From Deinococcus grandis (GTDB lineage: Bacteria > Deinococcota > Deinococci > Deinococcales > Deinococcaceae), in NCBI RefSeq assembly GCF_001485435.1, contig NZ_BCMS01000001.1:2241501-2305500 (forward strand): 64,000 bases of DNA. Reading direction: 5' to 3'. The notes beneath the pieces were generated by a model. It made no database searches, had not been told where the DNA came from, and saw only the letters and a program-made list of their open reading frames with translations. The position numbers and the translations under genes were made by a program. Positions 49,318 through 60,149 of this stretch are shown here, piece by piece. The stretch's first letter is position 1. Each line of letters begins with the position of its first letter.

Positions 49318-50865
49318 ATGACCCGCACGAAACTGGAGGGCTGGCTCCTCGCCCTGCCCGGCCTGATCTTCGTGGCCCTGTGCCTCGTCCTGCCGCTGGC
49401 CAGAACGCTGCGCGAGGGTGGCGTGACCCTGGACGTGTGGCGGGATCCGTACTTCCAGGGTCGCCTCGCGTGGACGCTGACGCAGGCGGGCGTGACGGCG
49501 GGCGTGGCGGGGCTGATCGGGGTGCCGCTGGCGTTCCTGCTGTCGCGGTTCGAGGTGTGGGGGAAGGCGCTGTTCTTGCGCCTGCTGCTGTTGCCCTTCG
49601 TGACGCCGACGCTGGTGGCGGTGTTGGGCCTGAGTGCGCTGCTGGGGCCGCAGGGGTGGGTGACGCGTGTGACTGGAGTGGACCTGAGTGACACGCCGAC
49701 GCTGCTGGTGCTGGGGAATCTGTTCTTCAACGTGCCGGTGCTGGTGCGCCTGAGTTACGCGGGGTTCGCACGGGTGCCGGGGAACGTGGTGGGCGCGGCG
49801 CGGTCGCTGGGCGCGCCCTGGTGGCGGGCGGCGCTGGGCGTGGCGCTCCCGCTGGCGCTGCCGGGGGTGCTGGCGGGGGTGGTGCTGGTGTTCCTGTACT
49901 CGGCGTTGAGTTTCGGCCTGCCGCTGGCGCTGGGTGGGGAGCGGTTCGCGACGCTGGAGGTGGAGATCTACACGCTGACGGCGCTGCAACTGCGTCTGTC
50001 GGAGGCGAGTGCCCTGATCGTGGGGCAGCTGGGGTTCACGCTGCTGGCGACGTGGGCGTACGTGGCGCTGTCGCGGGGTGGGGTGGGCGTGCCGCTGGGT
50101 GGCCTGCCGCGCGCTCGGGGTGGGGCGCGGGTGGCGCTGGTGGGGCTGGGGGGTGTGGTGGCGCTGGTGTGTTTCGCGCCGCTGTTCGCGGTGGTGGTGC
50201 GGGGCCTGCTGGGCACGTCGGGGTTCACCTTGGCGTACTGGCAGGGCGTGCTGGCGGACCCGGAGACGCCGCTGCTGGTGTGGAACACCGTGCGCTTCGG
50301 GTTGATGGCTCTGGCGGGCGCCACGCTGCTGGGCGGCCTGTACGCGCTGGGCGCGTGGCGCGCCGGGTCGCGGGCGCTGGACCTGGTGTCGCTGCTGCCG
50401 CTGATGGTCTCACCGGTCAGCCTCGCCGTCGGGTACCTGCTGGCGTACCCGGTGCTGGCCGCCACGCTGCCCATGATGATTGCGGCGTACACGCTGCTGG
50501 CGTGGCCGCTGGTGGTGCGTTCGCTGCTGCCCGCGCTGCGGGCCATTCCACCCCGGCTGTTCGAGGCCGCCCGTTCGCTGGGTGCCTCCCGCGGCGCGGC
50601 GTTCCGGTCCGTCACGGTGCCCCTCTCCTTCCCGGCCCTGCGGGGCGGCGGGGCGCTGGCCCTGGCGACCGTACTGGGCGAGTTCGGCGCGACCCTGGTC
50701 CTCACGCGGCCCGAGTGGGCGACCCTCAGCACCGGCCTGTACGAACGGCTGGGCCGCCCCGGTGAACGCAACCTCGGCGAGGCCTGCGCACTGGCCACCG
50801 CGCTGCTGCTGCTCGCCACGCTGGCCTTCACGCTGCTGGACGGCGGCGAGGGCGAGGTCACGTGA
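49318..50865 (+). CDS. thiP: Thiamine ABC transporter permease
   Basis: A 515-residue protein with two fused permease domains (about 12 helices in total). Each half has an EAA-type loop ([20 protein letters not shown] and [20 protein letters not shown]) that docks on ThiQ. Fused-domain permeases of this size are typical of ThiP. No strong SD precedes ATG 49318. thiQ starts 1 nt after the stop. Confidence 0.9.
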   Translation: MTRTKLEGWLLALPGLIFVALCLVLPLARTLREGGVTLDVWRDPYFQGRLAWTLTQAGVTAGVAGLIGVPLAFLLSRFEVWGKALFLRLLLLPFVTPTLVAVLGLSALLGPQGWVTRVTGVDLSDTPTLLVLGNLFFNVPVLVRLSYAGFARVPGNVVGAARSLGAPWWRAALGVALPLALPGVLAGVVLVFLYSALSFGLPLALGGERFATLEVEIYTLTALQLRLSEASALIVGQLGFTLLATWAYVALSRGGVGVPLGGLPRARGGARVALVGLGGVVALVCFAPLFAVVVRGLLGTSGFTLAYWQGVLADPETPLLVWNTVRFGLMALAGATLLGGLYALGAWRAGSRALDLVSLLPLMVSPVSLAVGYLLAYPVLAATLPMMIAAYTLLAWPLVVRSLLPALRAIPPRLFEAARSLGASRGAAFRSVTVPLSFPALRGGGALALATVLGEFGATLVLTRPEWATLSTGLYERLGRPGERNLGEACALATALLLLATLAFTLLDGGEGEVT

Positions 50866-50866
50866 G

Positions 50867-51853
50867 ATGCTGTCCCGCGTGACCGACCTTCCCCCTGCCC
50901 TGTCCCTGCGTGACATCCACAAATCGTTTGGTGGGGTGTCGGCGGTGCATGGGGTGTCGCTGGATGTGGCGGCGGGTGAGACGGTGGCGCTGCTGGGTCC
51001 GAGCGGGTGCGGGAAGAGCACGGTGCTGCGGGTGGTGGCGGGCCTGGAACGGCCGGACGCGGGGTCGGTGGCGGTGGCGGGTCGGGACGTGACGGCCCTG
51101 CCGCCGGAGGCGCGTGGGGTGGGGCTGGTGTTTCAGGATTACGCGCTGTTCCCGCATCTGAGCGTGCTGGGGAACGTGGCGTACGGGCCGCGTGTGCGGG
51201 GCGCGGGGCGCGCGGCGGCGGAGGCGCTGGCGCGCGAGGCGCTGGCGCTGGTGGACCTGCCGGGGCTGGAGGCGCGGCGGGTCGCGGGGCTGTCGGGGGG
51301 GCAGGCGCAGCGGGTGGCGCTGGCGCGGGCGCTGGCGACGGGAGCGGGGCTCCTGCTGCTGGACGAGCCGATGTCGAACCTGGACGAGCGGCTGCGCGCC
51401 GAGCTGCGCGCGGGGTTGCGGTCGCTGTTCGCGCGGGTGGGGGCCGGGGTGCTGCTGGTCACGCACGACCAGCGGGAGGCGCGGGCGCTGGCCGGTCGCG
51501 TGGCGGTCATGCGGGCGGGTGAACTGGTGCAGGTGGGGGGAGCGGAGGAGGTGTTCGCGCGGCCCGCGACGGCGTGGGTGGCGGCGTTCCTGGGCGAGGT
51601 GAATCTGCTGCCGGACGGGCCGGGCTGGGTGCGCTTCGTCCCGGAGGAGGCGCTGCGGCCCGGTGTGGGTGAGTGGTGGCCGGTGGTGGCGCGGCAGCCG
51701 GTGGAGGGGGGTGTGCAGGTGACGGTCGCGCACGCGTGGGGGCCGCTGTCCCTGATCCTGAGTGCGCGGGAGGCGGCGGCGCTGGAAGGGGACCGCCTGC
51801 GCCTGAGCGTGGAGGAGTCGGGCGTGCGGCGCCTGCCGGAGGACCGAGCGTGA
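50867..51853 (+). CDS. thiQ: Thiamine ABC transporter ATP-binding protein
   Basis: A 328-residue ABC ATPase. Walker A GPSGCGKST (about 44-52), Q-loop FQDYALFPHL, signature LSGGQAQRVALARAL, Walker B LLLLDEPMSNLD and the H-loop VTHDQ are all present. A ~90-residue C-terminal domain follows the core, as in CUT1/FbpC-type ATPases and longer than E. coli ThiQ. GAGG lies about 8 nt before ATG 50867. The stop overlaps the thiN start. Confidence 0.9.
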   Translation: MLSRVTDLPPALSLRDIHKSFGGVSAVHGVSLDVAAGETVALLGPSGCGKSTVLRVVAGLERPDAGSVAVAGRDVTALPPEARGVGLVFQDYALFPHLSVLGNVAYGPRVRGAGRAAAEALAREALALVDLPGLEARRVAGLSGGQAQRVALARALATGAGLLLLDEPMSNLDERLRAELRAGLRSLFARVGAGVLLVTHDQREARALAGRVAVMRAGELVQVGGAEEVFARPATAWVAAFLGEVNLLPDGPGWVRFVPEEALRPGVGEWWPVVARQPVEGGVQVTVAHAWGPLSLILSAREAAALEGDRLRLSVEESGVRRLPEDRA

Positions 51854-52494
51854 TCGCGTGGGTGCTGGTGGGGGGTCGGCTGGTGGATTCGCCGTTGCTG
51901 GCGGCGCTGCCCCGACCGGATATCGTGGTCGCGGCGGATGGTGGGGCGCGGCACGCGGCGCTGCTGGGCATGTGGGGCGTTGGCGTGCGGGTGGACGTGT
52001 GGGTGGGGGATTTCGACTCGTCGGCGGGCGTGTTCGTGGACGCCCCGCGCGAGGTGCACCCGGTCGCGAAGGACGAGACGGACGCGGAACTGGCGATCCG
52101 CGTGGCGCGCGAGCGGGGCGCGACGGAGCTGGTGCTGCTGGGTGCGTTCGGGGGCCGCTTCGATCACACGCTGGCGCTGGCGCTGCTGGCCCTGCGCCTG
52201 ACCGAGCGCGAGGGGCTGCGCGTGACCCTGACCAGCGGGGACGAGTGGGGCTGGCCGCTCACGCCCGCCTCTCCCCTGTCGCTGGAGGTGCCGCGCGGCG
52301 CGACCCTGAGCGTGCTGGCCGTGACCGACCTGCGCGGCCTGAGCCTGGGCGGGGTGCGCTGGCCGCTGGAGCACGCGGATATTCCGCTGGGGAGCGGCTG
52401 GACGGTCAGCAACGAGGCGCAGGGCGGAACAGTGACCGCGTCGTTGCGGGAGGGCCGCGCCCTCGTGACGCTGCTGCCCACCCTGCCGGAATAA
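51850..52494 (+). CDS. thiN: Thiamine pyrophosphokinase
   Basis: A 214-residue protein. VVAADGGARHAALLG, VWVGDFDSS and KDETDAELAI are the conserved substrate and metal motifs of TPK, which makes TPP from thiamine and ATP. GTG 51850 overlaps the thiQ stop (GTGA), so import and activation of thiamine are coupled under one TPP riboswitch. A terminator follows. Confidence 0.92.
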   Translation: MIAWVLVGGRLVDSPLLAALPRPDIVVAADGGARHAALLGMWGVGVRVDVWVGDFDSSAGVFVDAPREVHPVAKDETDAELAIRVARERGATELVLLGAFGGRFDHTLALALLALRLTEREGLRVTLTSGDEWGWPLTPASPLSLEVPRGATLSVLAVTDLRGLSLGGVRWPLEHADIPLGSGWTVSNEAQGGTVTASLREGRALVTLLPTLPE

Positions 52495-52497
52495 CGC

Positions 52498-52532
52498 GAG
52501 GGGGGCACCCCGAACCGGAATGCCCCCTCTCT
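52498..52532 (+). terminator. Terminator of the thi operon
   Basis: AGGGGGGCA pairs with TGCCCCCT across a loop (CCCCGAACCGGAA) and is followed by CTCTTCC. It lies directly after the thiN stop. Confidence 0.7.
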
Positions 52533-52556
52533 TCCCACTCCCTACTCCACAACCTT

Positions 52557-52699
52557 CTCACAGCGGTTTCCAGTTCCATTGAAGGGCCAACGGCACGCCC
52601 CTGGGCTCCACTTCCAACCGCTGATGTTGACGGCTTCGCGCTCTGCTCGGTTCAGAGGCATTGAGCACATCCCTCAACACTTCTGAACACCGCTGTCAG
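52557..52699. repeat. MITE-C full copy
   Basis: About 143 bp with inverted ends TCACAGCGGTTT and (reverse complement of the right end) CTGACAGCGGTGTT. The right 40 bp match the fragment at 46735-46775. The right end contains the TGA stop of the hydrolase gene at 52696. Confidence 0.75.
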
Positions 52700-54063
52700 T
52701 TCGCGGGGCAGGCGTCCACGCCGGGGCGGGTGCCGCGCGTGAAGGTGCAGCCGTAGTTCGGGTCGGCCAGCACGGCGGGCGTGGTGACGTCGTCCCCGGC
52801 GGGTTTCGCGCCGCCCGCCTCCCATTTCACGAGGTCGCCAAAACCCTCGACGAGCTCCGGGCCGGTGAATTCGCAGTGTCCGGCGGCGCGGATGGCGCGC
52901 TGCACGAGGCGGTCGCCGTTCCCGGCGGCGGTCACGGCCGCGCGGTACAGCCCCTGGTGTTTGAAGGGCACGTAGAAGTCCCCGGTGGTGTGCAGGGTCA
53001 GCACGGGCACGCTGATCTCGCCGTTCACGCGGGGCAGGTAGCGCACCTTGCCGGTCAGGGCGGGGTTGGGGTCCTGGGCGGGCGTGACGCGCACGAGGCC
53101 CGCGTTGAAGGCGGTCTCGGCGGCGGTGGGGGTCGCGCCGGTCGTCCAGCGGTAGGTGGTGGTGGCGTTGCCGTAGATGTTGCGCGGCAGGATGCCGGTG
53201 ATGGTGCCGTCCGCGCCGCCAGTGCCGAGCACCGCCTTCTGCCAGTACCCGGCGCGGAAGCCCAGTTCGAAGGCGGGGCGGGGGCCGCCGGTGAGGTGAC
53301 GGGCGATCTCGCGCAGTTTGGCGCCCTGGGTGGCGTTCTCCTGCCACAGGGGGTCGGTGGTGCTGGTGAACAGCGCGCCCAGGATGTCGGGCAGCAGCGC
53401 GCGGTACGTGTCGCTGCCCTGCGGAAAGGTCTTCGGGCCGACCCCGGCGAGCTGCGCGGCGGCCAGCGTGTAGTCCCCGAGCCACTGGAATTCGTATTCC
53501 TCGTCCATGACGCCGCAGACGGGCATGGCGGCGGCGTAGGTGGTCCTGTTCTTGGCGGTCTGGGCCGTTTCCTTCTCGACGGCGGCGCCCGCCACGTGCC
53601 CGCCCATGCTGACGCCCATGATCAGCGTCTTGGTGGGTTTCGCCCGGCCGGTCAGGGTCGGGAAGGCGTTGGCCAGGGCGTTGGTGTCCTCCACGCCGGC
53701 CTGCACGTCGTAGTAGTTGGCGCTGTAGGAACTGGCGGCCCAGGCGTACCCGAGGCTCAGCCAGTAGGCGCGCAGGGCGGGCGCCTGGACTTTCAGGTCC
53801 GGGCCGTCACCGGCGTAGCCGTGGGCGTACATGATCAGCTGGCCGTTCCAGGTGGCGGGCACCTCGATGGCGTACGCGGCGTCGCCGTGGATGCCGGGCA
53901 TGACGCCCTGATAGATGCTCGCGCCGGTCAGGGCGGTGAAGGTGGGCGTCACGGCCTTGAAGGTGCGGGTGTCGTGCGGGCGGCTCTGGGTGGGGAGGGT
54001 GGTGCGGGTGCAGGCGGACAGGGTCAGGACGGCGAGCAGACTGGCGGTCATGGAACGCTTCAT
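52696..54063 (-). CDS. Alpha/beta hydrolase lipoprotein
   Basis: A 455-residue protein. The lipobox LTLSAC gives lipidated Cys18. The nucleophile elbow is GVSMGGHV (Ser about 151), an acid lies in HTTGDFYVP, and the catalytic His in AAGHCEF. It resembles secreted esterases or tannase/feruloyl-esterase-like hydrolases with a large lid insertion; the substrate is unknown. AAGGAG lies 5 nt before ATG 54063. The stop codon is supplied by the MITE-C end. Confidence 0.82.
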   Translation of the reverse strand: MKRSMTASLLAVLTLSACTRTTLPTQSRPHDTRTFKAVTPTFTALTGASIYQGVMPGIHGDAAYAIEVPATWNGQLIMYAHGYAGDGPDLKVQAPALRAYWLSLGYAWAASSYSANYYDVQAGVEDTNALANAFPTLTGRAKPTKTLIMGVSMGGHVAGAAVEKETAQTAKNRTTYAAAMPVCGVMDEEYEFQWLGDYTLAAAQLAGVGPKTFPQGSDTYRALLPDILGALFTSTTDPLWQENATQGAKLREIARHLTGGPRPAFELGFRAGYWQKAVLGTGGADGTITGILPRNIYGNATTTYRWTTGATPTAAETAFNAGLVRVTPAQDPNPALTGKVRYLPRVNGEISVPVLTLHTTGDFYVPFKHQGLYRAAVTAAGNGDRLVQRAIRAAGHCEFTGPELVEGFGDLVKWEAGGAKPAGDDVTTPAVLADPNYGCTFTRGTRPGVDACPAN

Positions 54064-54164
54064 GGGACTCCTTGGGCGCGCGGGGGCGCCGGGGTGGGTT
54101 GTGCTGGTCTGCCCTGACTGTATACCCGGGAACCGCCGCGGGCCTCCTCACGTAGTGGGTGGGT

Positions 54165-54836
54165 ATGAGATCAAGTGGCAGAGGGTGGGGGTGCGGGTGT
54201 CTGGGCTGCGGCGGGGGCACGCTGCTGGTGCTGGCGCTGCTGGGCGGCCTGGCGTGGTTCCTGGTGATTCAGCCTGCGCGAGCGTTCCTGGCGAACTGGC
54301 AGACGCCCACCACGCAGACGCAGAGTGGACCGGCGCAGGGTGGGCAGACGCAGGGTGGGGGGACGGTCACGCCGCCCGCCCCGACCGGAAACGTGAACGG
54401 GGCGCTGACGAAGGCGGACGTGCAGAAGTTCGTGCGGGTGCGCCGTGACGTGCGTCAGGCGATGGGTTCGTCGTTCACGGGCGTGCAGCAGGTGTGGACG
54501 GACATCCAGAACGGGCAGAACCCGAACCTGTTCCAGATGATGACCGTGCTGCGCGAGGTGGGCGGCAGCGTCGGCGCGGCCCGGCAGGCGCAGGAGGCCG
54601 CCCTGAACCGCGAGAACATGAGTGCCGAGCGCTACGCGGCGGTCCGTGCGAGCGTGAACCGCGCGCTGGGCGTGCCCAGCATCGACTTCTCGCAGGCGGC
54701 GCAGTCCCTGCAGAACGGGCAGCTGCCGGACCTGAACCGCGACGTGCAGACCGGCACCGCGCAGGAACGGGCCCTCGTGCAGCCCTTCCAGCGGGAACTG
54801 ACGGACACGGTCGCGCTGGGCCTGCTGGGCCTGTAA
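54165..54836 (+). CDS. Membrane-anchored protein of unknown function
   Basis: A 223-residue protein. A Gly/Cys-rich N-terminus leads into one membrane helix (about 18-37), then a Gln/Thr/Gly linker (about 45-75) and a helical extracytoplasmic domain (about 85-223: [20 protein letters not shown]). I do not recognise the family. TAGTGG ends 6 nt before ATG 54165, making it preferable to GTG 54159. It is divergent from the hydrolase and convergent with yvcK. Confidence 0.65.
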   Translation: MRSSGRGWGCGCLGCGGGTLLVLALLGGLAWFLVIQPARAFLANWQTPTTQTQSGPAQGGQTQGGGTVTPPAPTGNVNGALTKADVQKFVRVRRDVRQAMGSSFTGVQQVWTDIQNGQNPNLFQMMTVLREVGGSVGAARQAQEAALNRENMSAERYAAVRASVNRALGVPSIDFSQAAQSLQNGQLPDLNRDVQTGTAQERALVQPFQRELTDTVALGLLGL

Positions 54837-54889
54837 AGCTCGCGTGGTGCGGGGCGGCCCTCATGTGGGGCCGCCCCGCACGCTGCCGT

Positions 54890-56254
54890 TCAGGTGGTCT
54901 GGTCGCGGCGGGGTGCGGCGTACAGCAGCGCCTGGGCCAGGGCGGCCGGGTCGTGGCGGGCCTGGCCGGGGTGCAGCAGGGGCAGGATGACGCTGCGGCC
55001 GCGCAGGTCGCGGCTGGCACCGCTGAGGCTCAGCAGGTGGGCGCCCTCGGCGGCGTAGCGGGCGATCACGTCCCGGGGTGGAACGGCGTTGTTCACGAGC
55101 ACGCAGTCGGGCGTGCGGCCCAGGTGGCGGGTGATGGCCTGCACGTGCGCTTCGAGGGTCAGGTCGTCGGTCTCGCCGGGTTCGGTCATCAGGCTCGCCA
55201 CGTAGATCAGCGGCGCGGGGGTCTGCCGCAGGGCCTGCGCGACGGCAGGGACGAGCAGCGCGGGAATGATGCTGGTGTACAGGCTGCCGGGGCCCAGGAC
55301 GATCTGGTCGGCGTCCCGGATGGCCTGCACGACCTCGGGCAGGGCGGGCAGGTCCGGCGGGTCGAGGGTCACGTGGTCGATGCGGGACGGGCTGACCTGC
55401 GTGGCGAACTGGCTCTCGCCGCGCACGGTGCGGCCGTCGGTCAGGTGGGCGACCAGGGTGGGGGGCTGGGTGGCGGCGGGGTACACGCGGCCGCGGATGC
55501 GCAGCACCTCGTGAATGTCGAGCATGGCGTCGCTGAGGCTGCCTTCCTGCTCGCTCAGCGTGGCGAGCATCAGGTTCCCGAAGGTGTGCCCCTGGATGCC
55601 GTCCCCGCGCGCGAAGCGGTGCAGCAGCAGGCGGGCCATGACGGGACTGTCGCTCAGGGCGGCGTAGCAGTCGGTCAGGTCGCCGGGGGCGATCATGTCC
55701 AGCGACTGGCGCAGGCGGCCGCTGCTGCCGCCGTCGTCGGCGACGGTCACGATGGCGGTGGTGTTCCCGGTGTGGACGCGCAGGCCGGTCAGCAGGTTGG
55801 ACATGCCGGTGCCGCCGCCCAGGGTCACGATGCGCGGGCCGCGGGACAGGTGGCGGTTCTGGTACATGAGGTCCACGGCCTGTTCGGGCGCGGTGCCGGT
55901 GCCGCGCAGCACCGAGCGGTTGAGCATCATGATGCTCCACAGCGCACCGAACAGCGCGAGCAGCATCAGGACGACGCCGCCCACGTACAGCGGCATGACC
56001 TCGGGGCGGATCAGGGCGTTCACCCACAGGATCCAGCGGGTCGCGGTGAAGTGCAGCGGGCCGGTCCAGGTGAAGTGCAGCACGCCCACCGCGCCGATCA
56101 GGGTGCAGATGACGAACAGCGCCAGCCAGCGTTTGACGCCCAGGCCGGGAGACATCCACATGCGGGCGCGGCGGCCGGCGTGCTGGCCGCGCGCGAGCAG
56201 TTCGCGGCGGCGGGTTTCCGGTGGGGCGCGGTGCGGGAGTGGCGGGTCACTCAT
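54890..56254 (-). CDS. yvcK: YvcK/CofD-family protein with N-terminal membrane anchor
   Basis: A 454-residue protein. Two N-terminal helices (about 42-62 and 88-108) precede the YvcK domain (from about 140: [44 protein letters not shown]). YvcK binds UDP-GlcNAc and is needed for carbon balance and cell shape in other bacteria. The start overlaps the rapZ stop by 8 nt. whiA, often third in this cluster, does not follow. Confidence 0.9.
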   Translation of the reverse strand: MSDPPLPHRAPPETRRRELLARGQHAGRRARMWMSPGLGVKRWLALFVICTLIGAVGVLHFTWTGPLHFTATRWILWVNALIRPEVMPLYVGGVVLMLLALFGALWSIMMLNRSVLRGTGTAPEQAVDLMYQNRHLSRGPRIVTLGGGTGMSNLLTGLRVHTGNTTAIVTVADDGGSSGRLRQSLDMIAPGDLTDCYAALSDSPVMARLLLHRFARGDGIQGHTFGNLMLATLSEQEGSLSDAMLDIHEVLRIRGRVYPAATQPPTLVAHLTDGRTVRGESQFATQVSPSRIDHVTLDPPDLPALPEVVQAIRDADQIVLGPGSLYTSIIPALLVPAVAQALRQTPAPLIYVASLMTEPGETDDLTLEAHVQAITRHLGRTPDCVLVNNAVPPRDVIARYAAEGAHLLSLSGASRDLRGRSVILPLLHPGQARHDPAALAQALLYAAPRRDQTT

Positions 56255-57086
56255 GGGGTTCTTTCATGTCGCGGTGATCCATGATATCGACATTCAGGTC
56301 CTGCAGGTCGTGCGCGAGGCGTGAGGCGACGGCCACGCTGCGGTGCTGCCCGCCGGTGCAGCCGATCGCGACGGTGTACCCGTGGCGGCCCGTGGTGCGG
56401 GCGCGTTCGGCGGCGACCCGCACGAAGTCGCGCAGGTCGGCGTAGAACTGCTCGCTGGCCTCGCCCTGGAAGGCGTACGCGGCGACCTCGGGGTCCAGGC
56501 CGGTGCGGGGGCGCAGTTCCGGGTCGTAGTAGGGATTGGGCAGGCTGCGCACGTCCAGCACGAGGTCCGCGTCGCGGGGCGGGGCGTGCTTGAACCCGAA
56601 GGACATCAGGCGCAGGTGGAAGTCGTGTTCCAACCGGAAGACCCGCAGAACCTGCGCGGCGAGGTCCTTGGCGCTCAGGGCGGTCGTGTCGATCACGGTG
56701 TCCGCGATGGAGCGCAGCGGGGCGAGCAGTTCGCGTTCCCGCGCGAAGTCGAACATCAGGTTCTCCCCGAGCGGATGTTCGCGGCGGGTGAAGTTGTAGC
56801 GTTTGAGCAGCACGTCGTCGTTCGCTTCGAGGAACAGGACGCGCAGGTCCTCGCGGCGGCGTGAGAGGCGCACGTAGCTGTCCTCCAGCGCGCCCATGAA
56901 GTCACGGGTGCGGACGTCGGTGCTGATGGCCACGCGGGTCAGGCCGCGGGCGTGCACGAGGTCATGCATGGCGCCCCACAGTTCGGGCGGGAGGTTGTCC
57001 GTGATGAAGAACCCGGCGTCCTCCAGGGTTCGCAGCGCGGTGCTTTTTCCACTGCCGGACAGACCGGACACGACGACAAACGGCAT
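56247..57086 (-). CDS. rapZ: RapZ/YvcJ nucleotide-binding protein
   Basis: A 279-residue protein. P-loop GLSGSGKST at 8-16. The C-terminal domain has [20 protein letters not shown] and the [14 protein letters not shown] motif of RapZ. In E. coli it guides RNase E to GlmZ; elsewhere it is a GTPase/ATPase linked to cell-wall precursors. TACACT ends 6 nt before ATG 57086 (leaderless). It is coupled to yvcK. Confidence 0.92.
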   Translation of the reverse strand: MPFVVVSGLSGSGKSTALRTLEDAGFFITDNLPPELWGAMHDLVHARGLTRVAISTDVRTRDFMGALEDSYVRLSRRREDLRVLFLEANDDVLLKRYNFTRREHPLGENLMFDFARERELLAPLRSIADTVIDTTALSAKDLAAQVLRVFRLEHDFHLRLMSFGFKHAPPRDADLVLDVRSLPNPYYDPELRPRTGLDPEVAAYAFQGEASEQFYADLRDFVRVAAERARTTGRHGYTVAIGCTGGQHRSVAVASRLAHDLQDLNVDIMDHRDMKEPHE

Positions 57087-57190
57087 GGGTGCAGTGTAGC
57101 CCGCGCCTGCCGGGCGTCCCGTGACGGGACCGTCATGGAACATGAACGCCGCCCGGCGCGTAGGGACGCGCGGGCGGCGGTGCGGGGTCA

Positions 57191-57324
57191 TACGGATTCC
57201 GTTTGTTTCGCCAACAATCCGGAACTTCACCGGATTGCCGGCTCCACTTCCGGAACCCGTTTCTCTCTTACTCGCATCCGCTCGGATTGAACGGGCTTTG
57301 CAGCCCATTCAATCGGAGTCCGTA
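57191..57324. repeat. MITE-A copy 2 (IS630-type terminal repeats)
   Basis: 134 bp bounded by TA. Ends are TACGGATTCCGTTTGTTTCG and TACGGACTCCGATTGAATGG (other strand). The ends match the IS630-like element at 45620-46726 over the first ~13 nt; the interior is unrelated to its transposase. It lies between rapZ and metG, 22 bp from the metG stop. Confidence 0.88.
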
Positions 57325-57346
57325 TCAGTGGCGGATCAGCGCCGGT

Positions 57347-59350
<2,004 letters not shown>

Positions 59351-59439
59351 GGGCGTCCTTCCTTCCCCGCGGCGCGGTGGGCCGCGCCGGGGGCAACCTG
59401 TTCAGGATACGGGCTGCGGGCGGGGGCGTGAAATGGCGT

Positions 59440-59539
59440 GCGGGGCGTCCCGGCCTGATCGGTGACGCCCCGCGCGGTCGCTGCTCGTGCTCAGCGCCGG
59501 GGGGACATTCGCATGCGGGCCGTCATGCGGCCCAGTGTA
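59440..59539 (-). promoter_or_regulatory. Putative metG leader: Met-rich leaderless peptide plus hairpin
   Basis: TACACT (59539-59534) is followed after 7 nt by an 11-codon frame (59526-59491) reading MTARMRMSPRR and a TGA. Eighteen nt later GCGGGGCGTC pairs perfectly with GACGCCCCGC (59473-59440). This is the layout of an attenuator sensing charged tRNA(Met). The T-tract after the hairpin is poor (CCATTTCA), so termination is uncertain. Confidence 0.4.
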
Positions 59540-59696
59540 CCGTCCGGGGTGCGGCGCGGCCATGCGCTGTCTGGCAGAGGGGCCTGCCCCGCGCGTGACG
59601 GGCGGCCCTGCGTGGGGTGGGGTTCACCTGAAGGTCCATGAGGGCCGAAAGCGCGTGCATGAGGCGGGGGTTCAGTGACGGGTCAGGTGCGGCGCC

Positions 59697-59935
59697 TATG
59701 CTGGGCTCACCTCGGAAGAGGTGAAGACCACTCAGCGTTTTCGTGCTGCCGGAGGGACACACCGCACGCCCCCGGCCCACCCCTCCCCCCGCAGGCGACG
59801 CCGCAATGTGCGCGGCCACCACACGGGGTTCCAATCGGCGCCTGTGCCGCCCAGGCAGAGGCACACCCCTTCACCGAAGCTTCGTTGTCCAGCACCCGGG
59901 CCGCCCCCACGCGCAGAGGAGGCGGCCCGGACCCT
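59697..59935 (+). ncRNA. Candidate non-coding RNA
   Basis: A TATGCT hexamer (59697-59702) is followed at the expected start by a perfect small hairpin CACCTC-GGAA-GAGGTG (59708-59723). About 200 nt further on lies a strong GGGCCGCC / GGCGGCCC hairpin (59898-59931 region). No reading frame has support. It does not match RNase P, tmRNA or SRP RNA motifs. Confidence 0.25.
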
Positions 59936-59946
59936 GTACCACGTCA

Positions 59947-60135
59947 TACGCGACTCCAGTGATTCCACATCATTCGGAGTCGCCCGGTGGCCCCCTCACC
60001 CTTCCGCCCTGTCGCTCCACTGCTGCGCAGCTCTGCGAGCCCCTCCCTCTCTGCTGCGCAGCTCTCCGAGTCCCACAGGGGGAGAGGGGACAATGGAATG
60101 AGATCACGGTGCAAGCAAATCAATTTTATCCCGTA
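59947..60135. repeat. MITE-B copy 2
   Basis: About 189 bp flanked by TA. The left half matches MITE-B copy 1 (CATTCGGAGTCGCCCGGTGG). An internal CTGCTGCGCAGCTCT unit occurs twice, accounting for the extra length. The right end is TTTTATCCCG. It lies 15 bp from the nspC stop. Confidence 0.75.
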
Positions 60136-60149
60136 TCAGATAGGCGCGG

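Larger units (their letters stand above)
59351..60149. other. 799-bp intergenic region upstream of metG
   Basis: It contains a TATCCT -10 candidate (minus, 59409-59404), the putative metG leader (59440-59539), a candidate plus-strand RNA (59709-59935) and MITE-B copy 2. Between these, about 59540-59690 shows nothing I can assign. No protein-coding frame has support. Confidence 0.5.

Noticed and set aside
59351..60149. tRNA, tmRNA or SRP RNA in the large gap upstream of metG
   Set aside because: No TTCGANT arm, tRNA-like ends or GGAAGGAAGCAG-type SRP motif were found.
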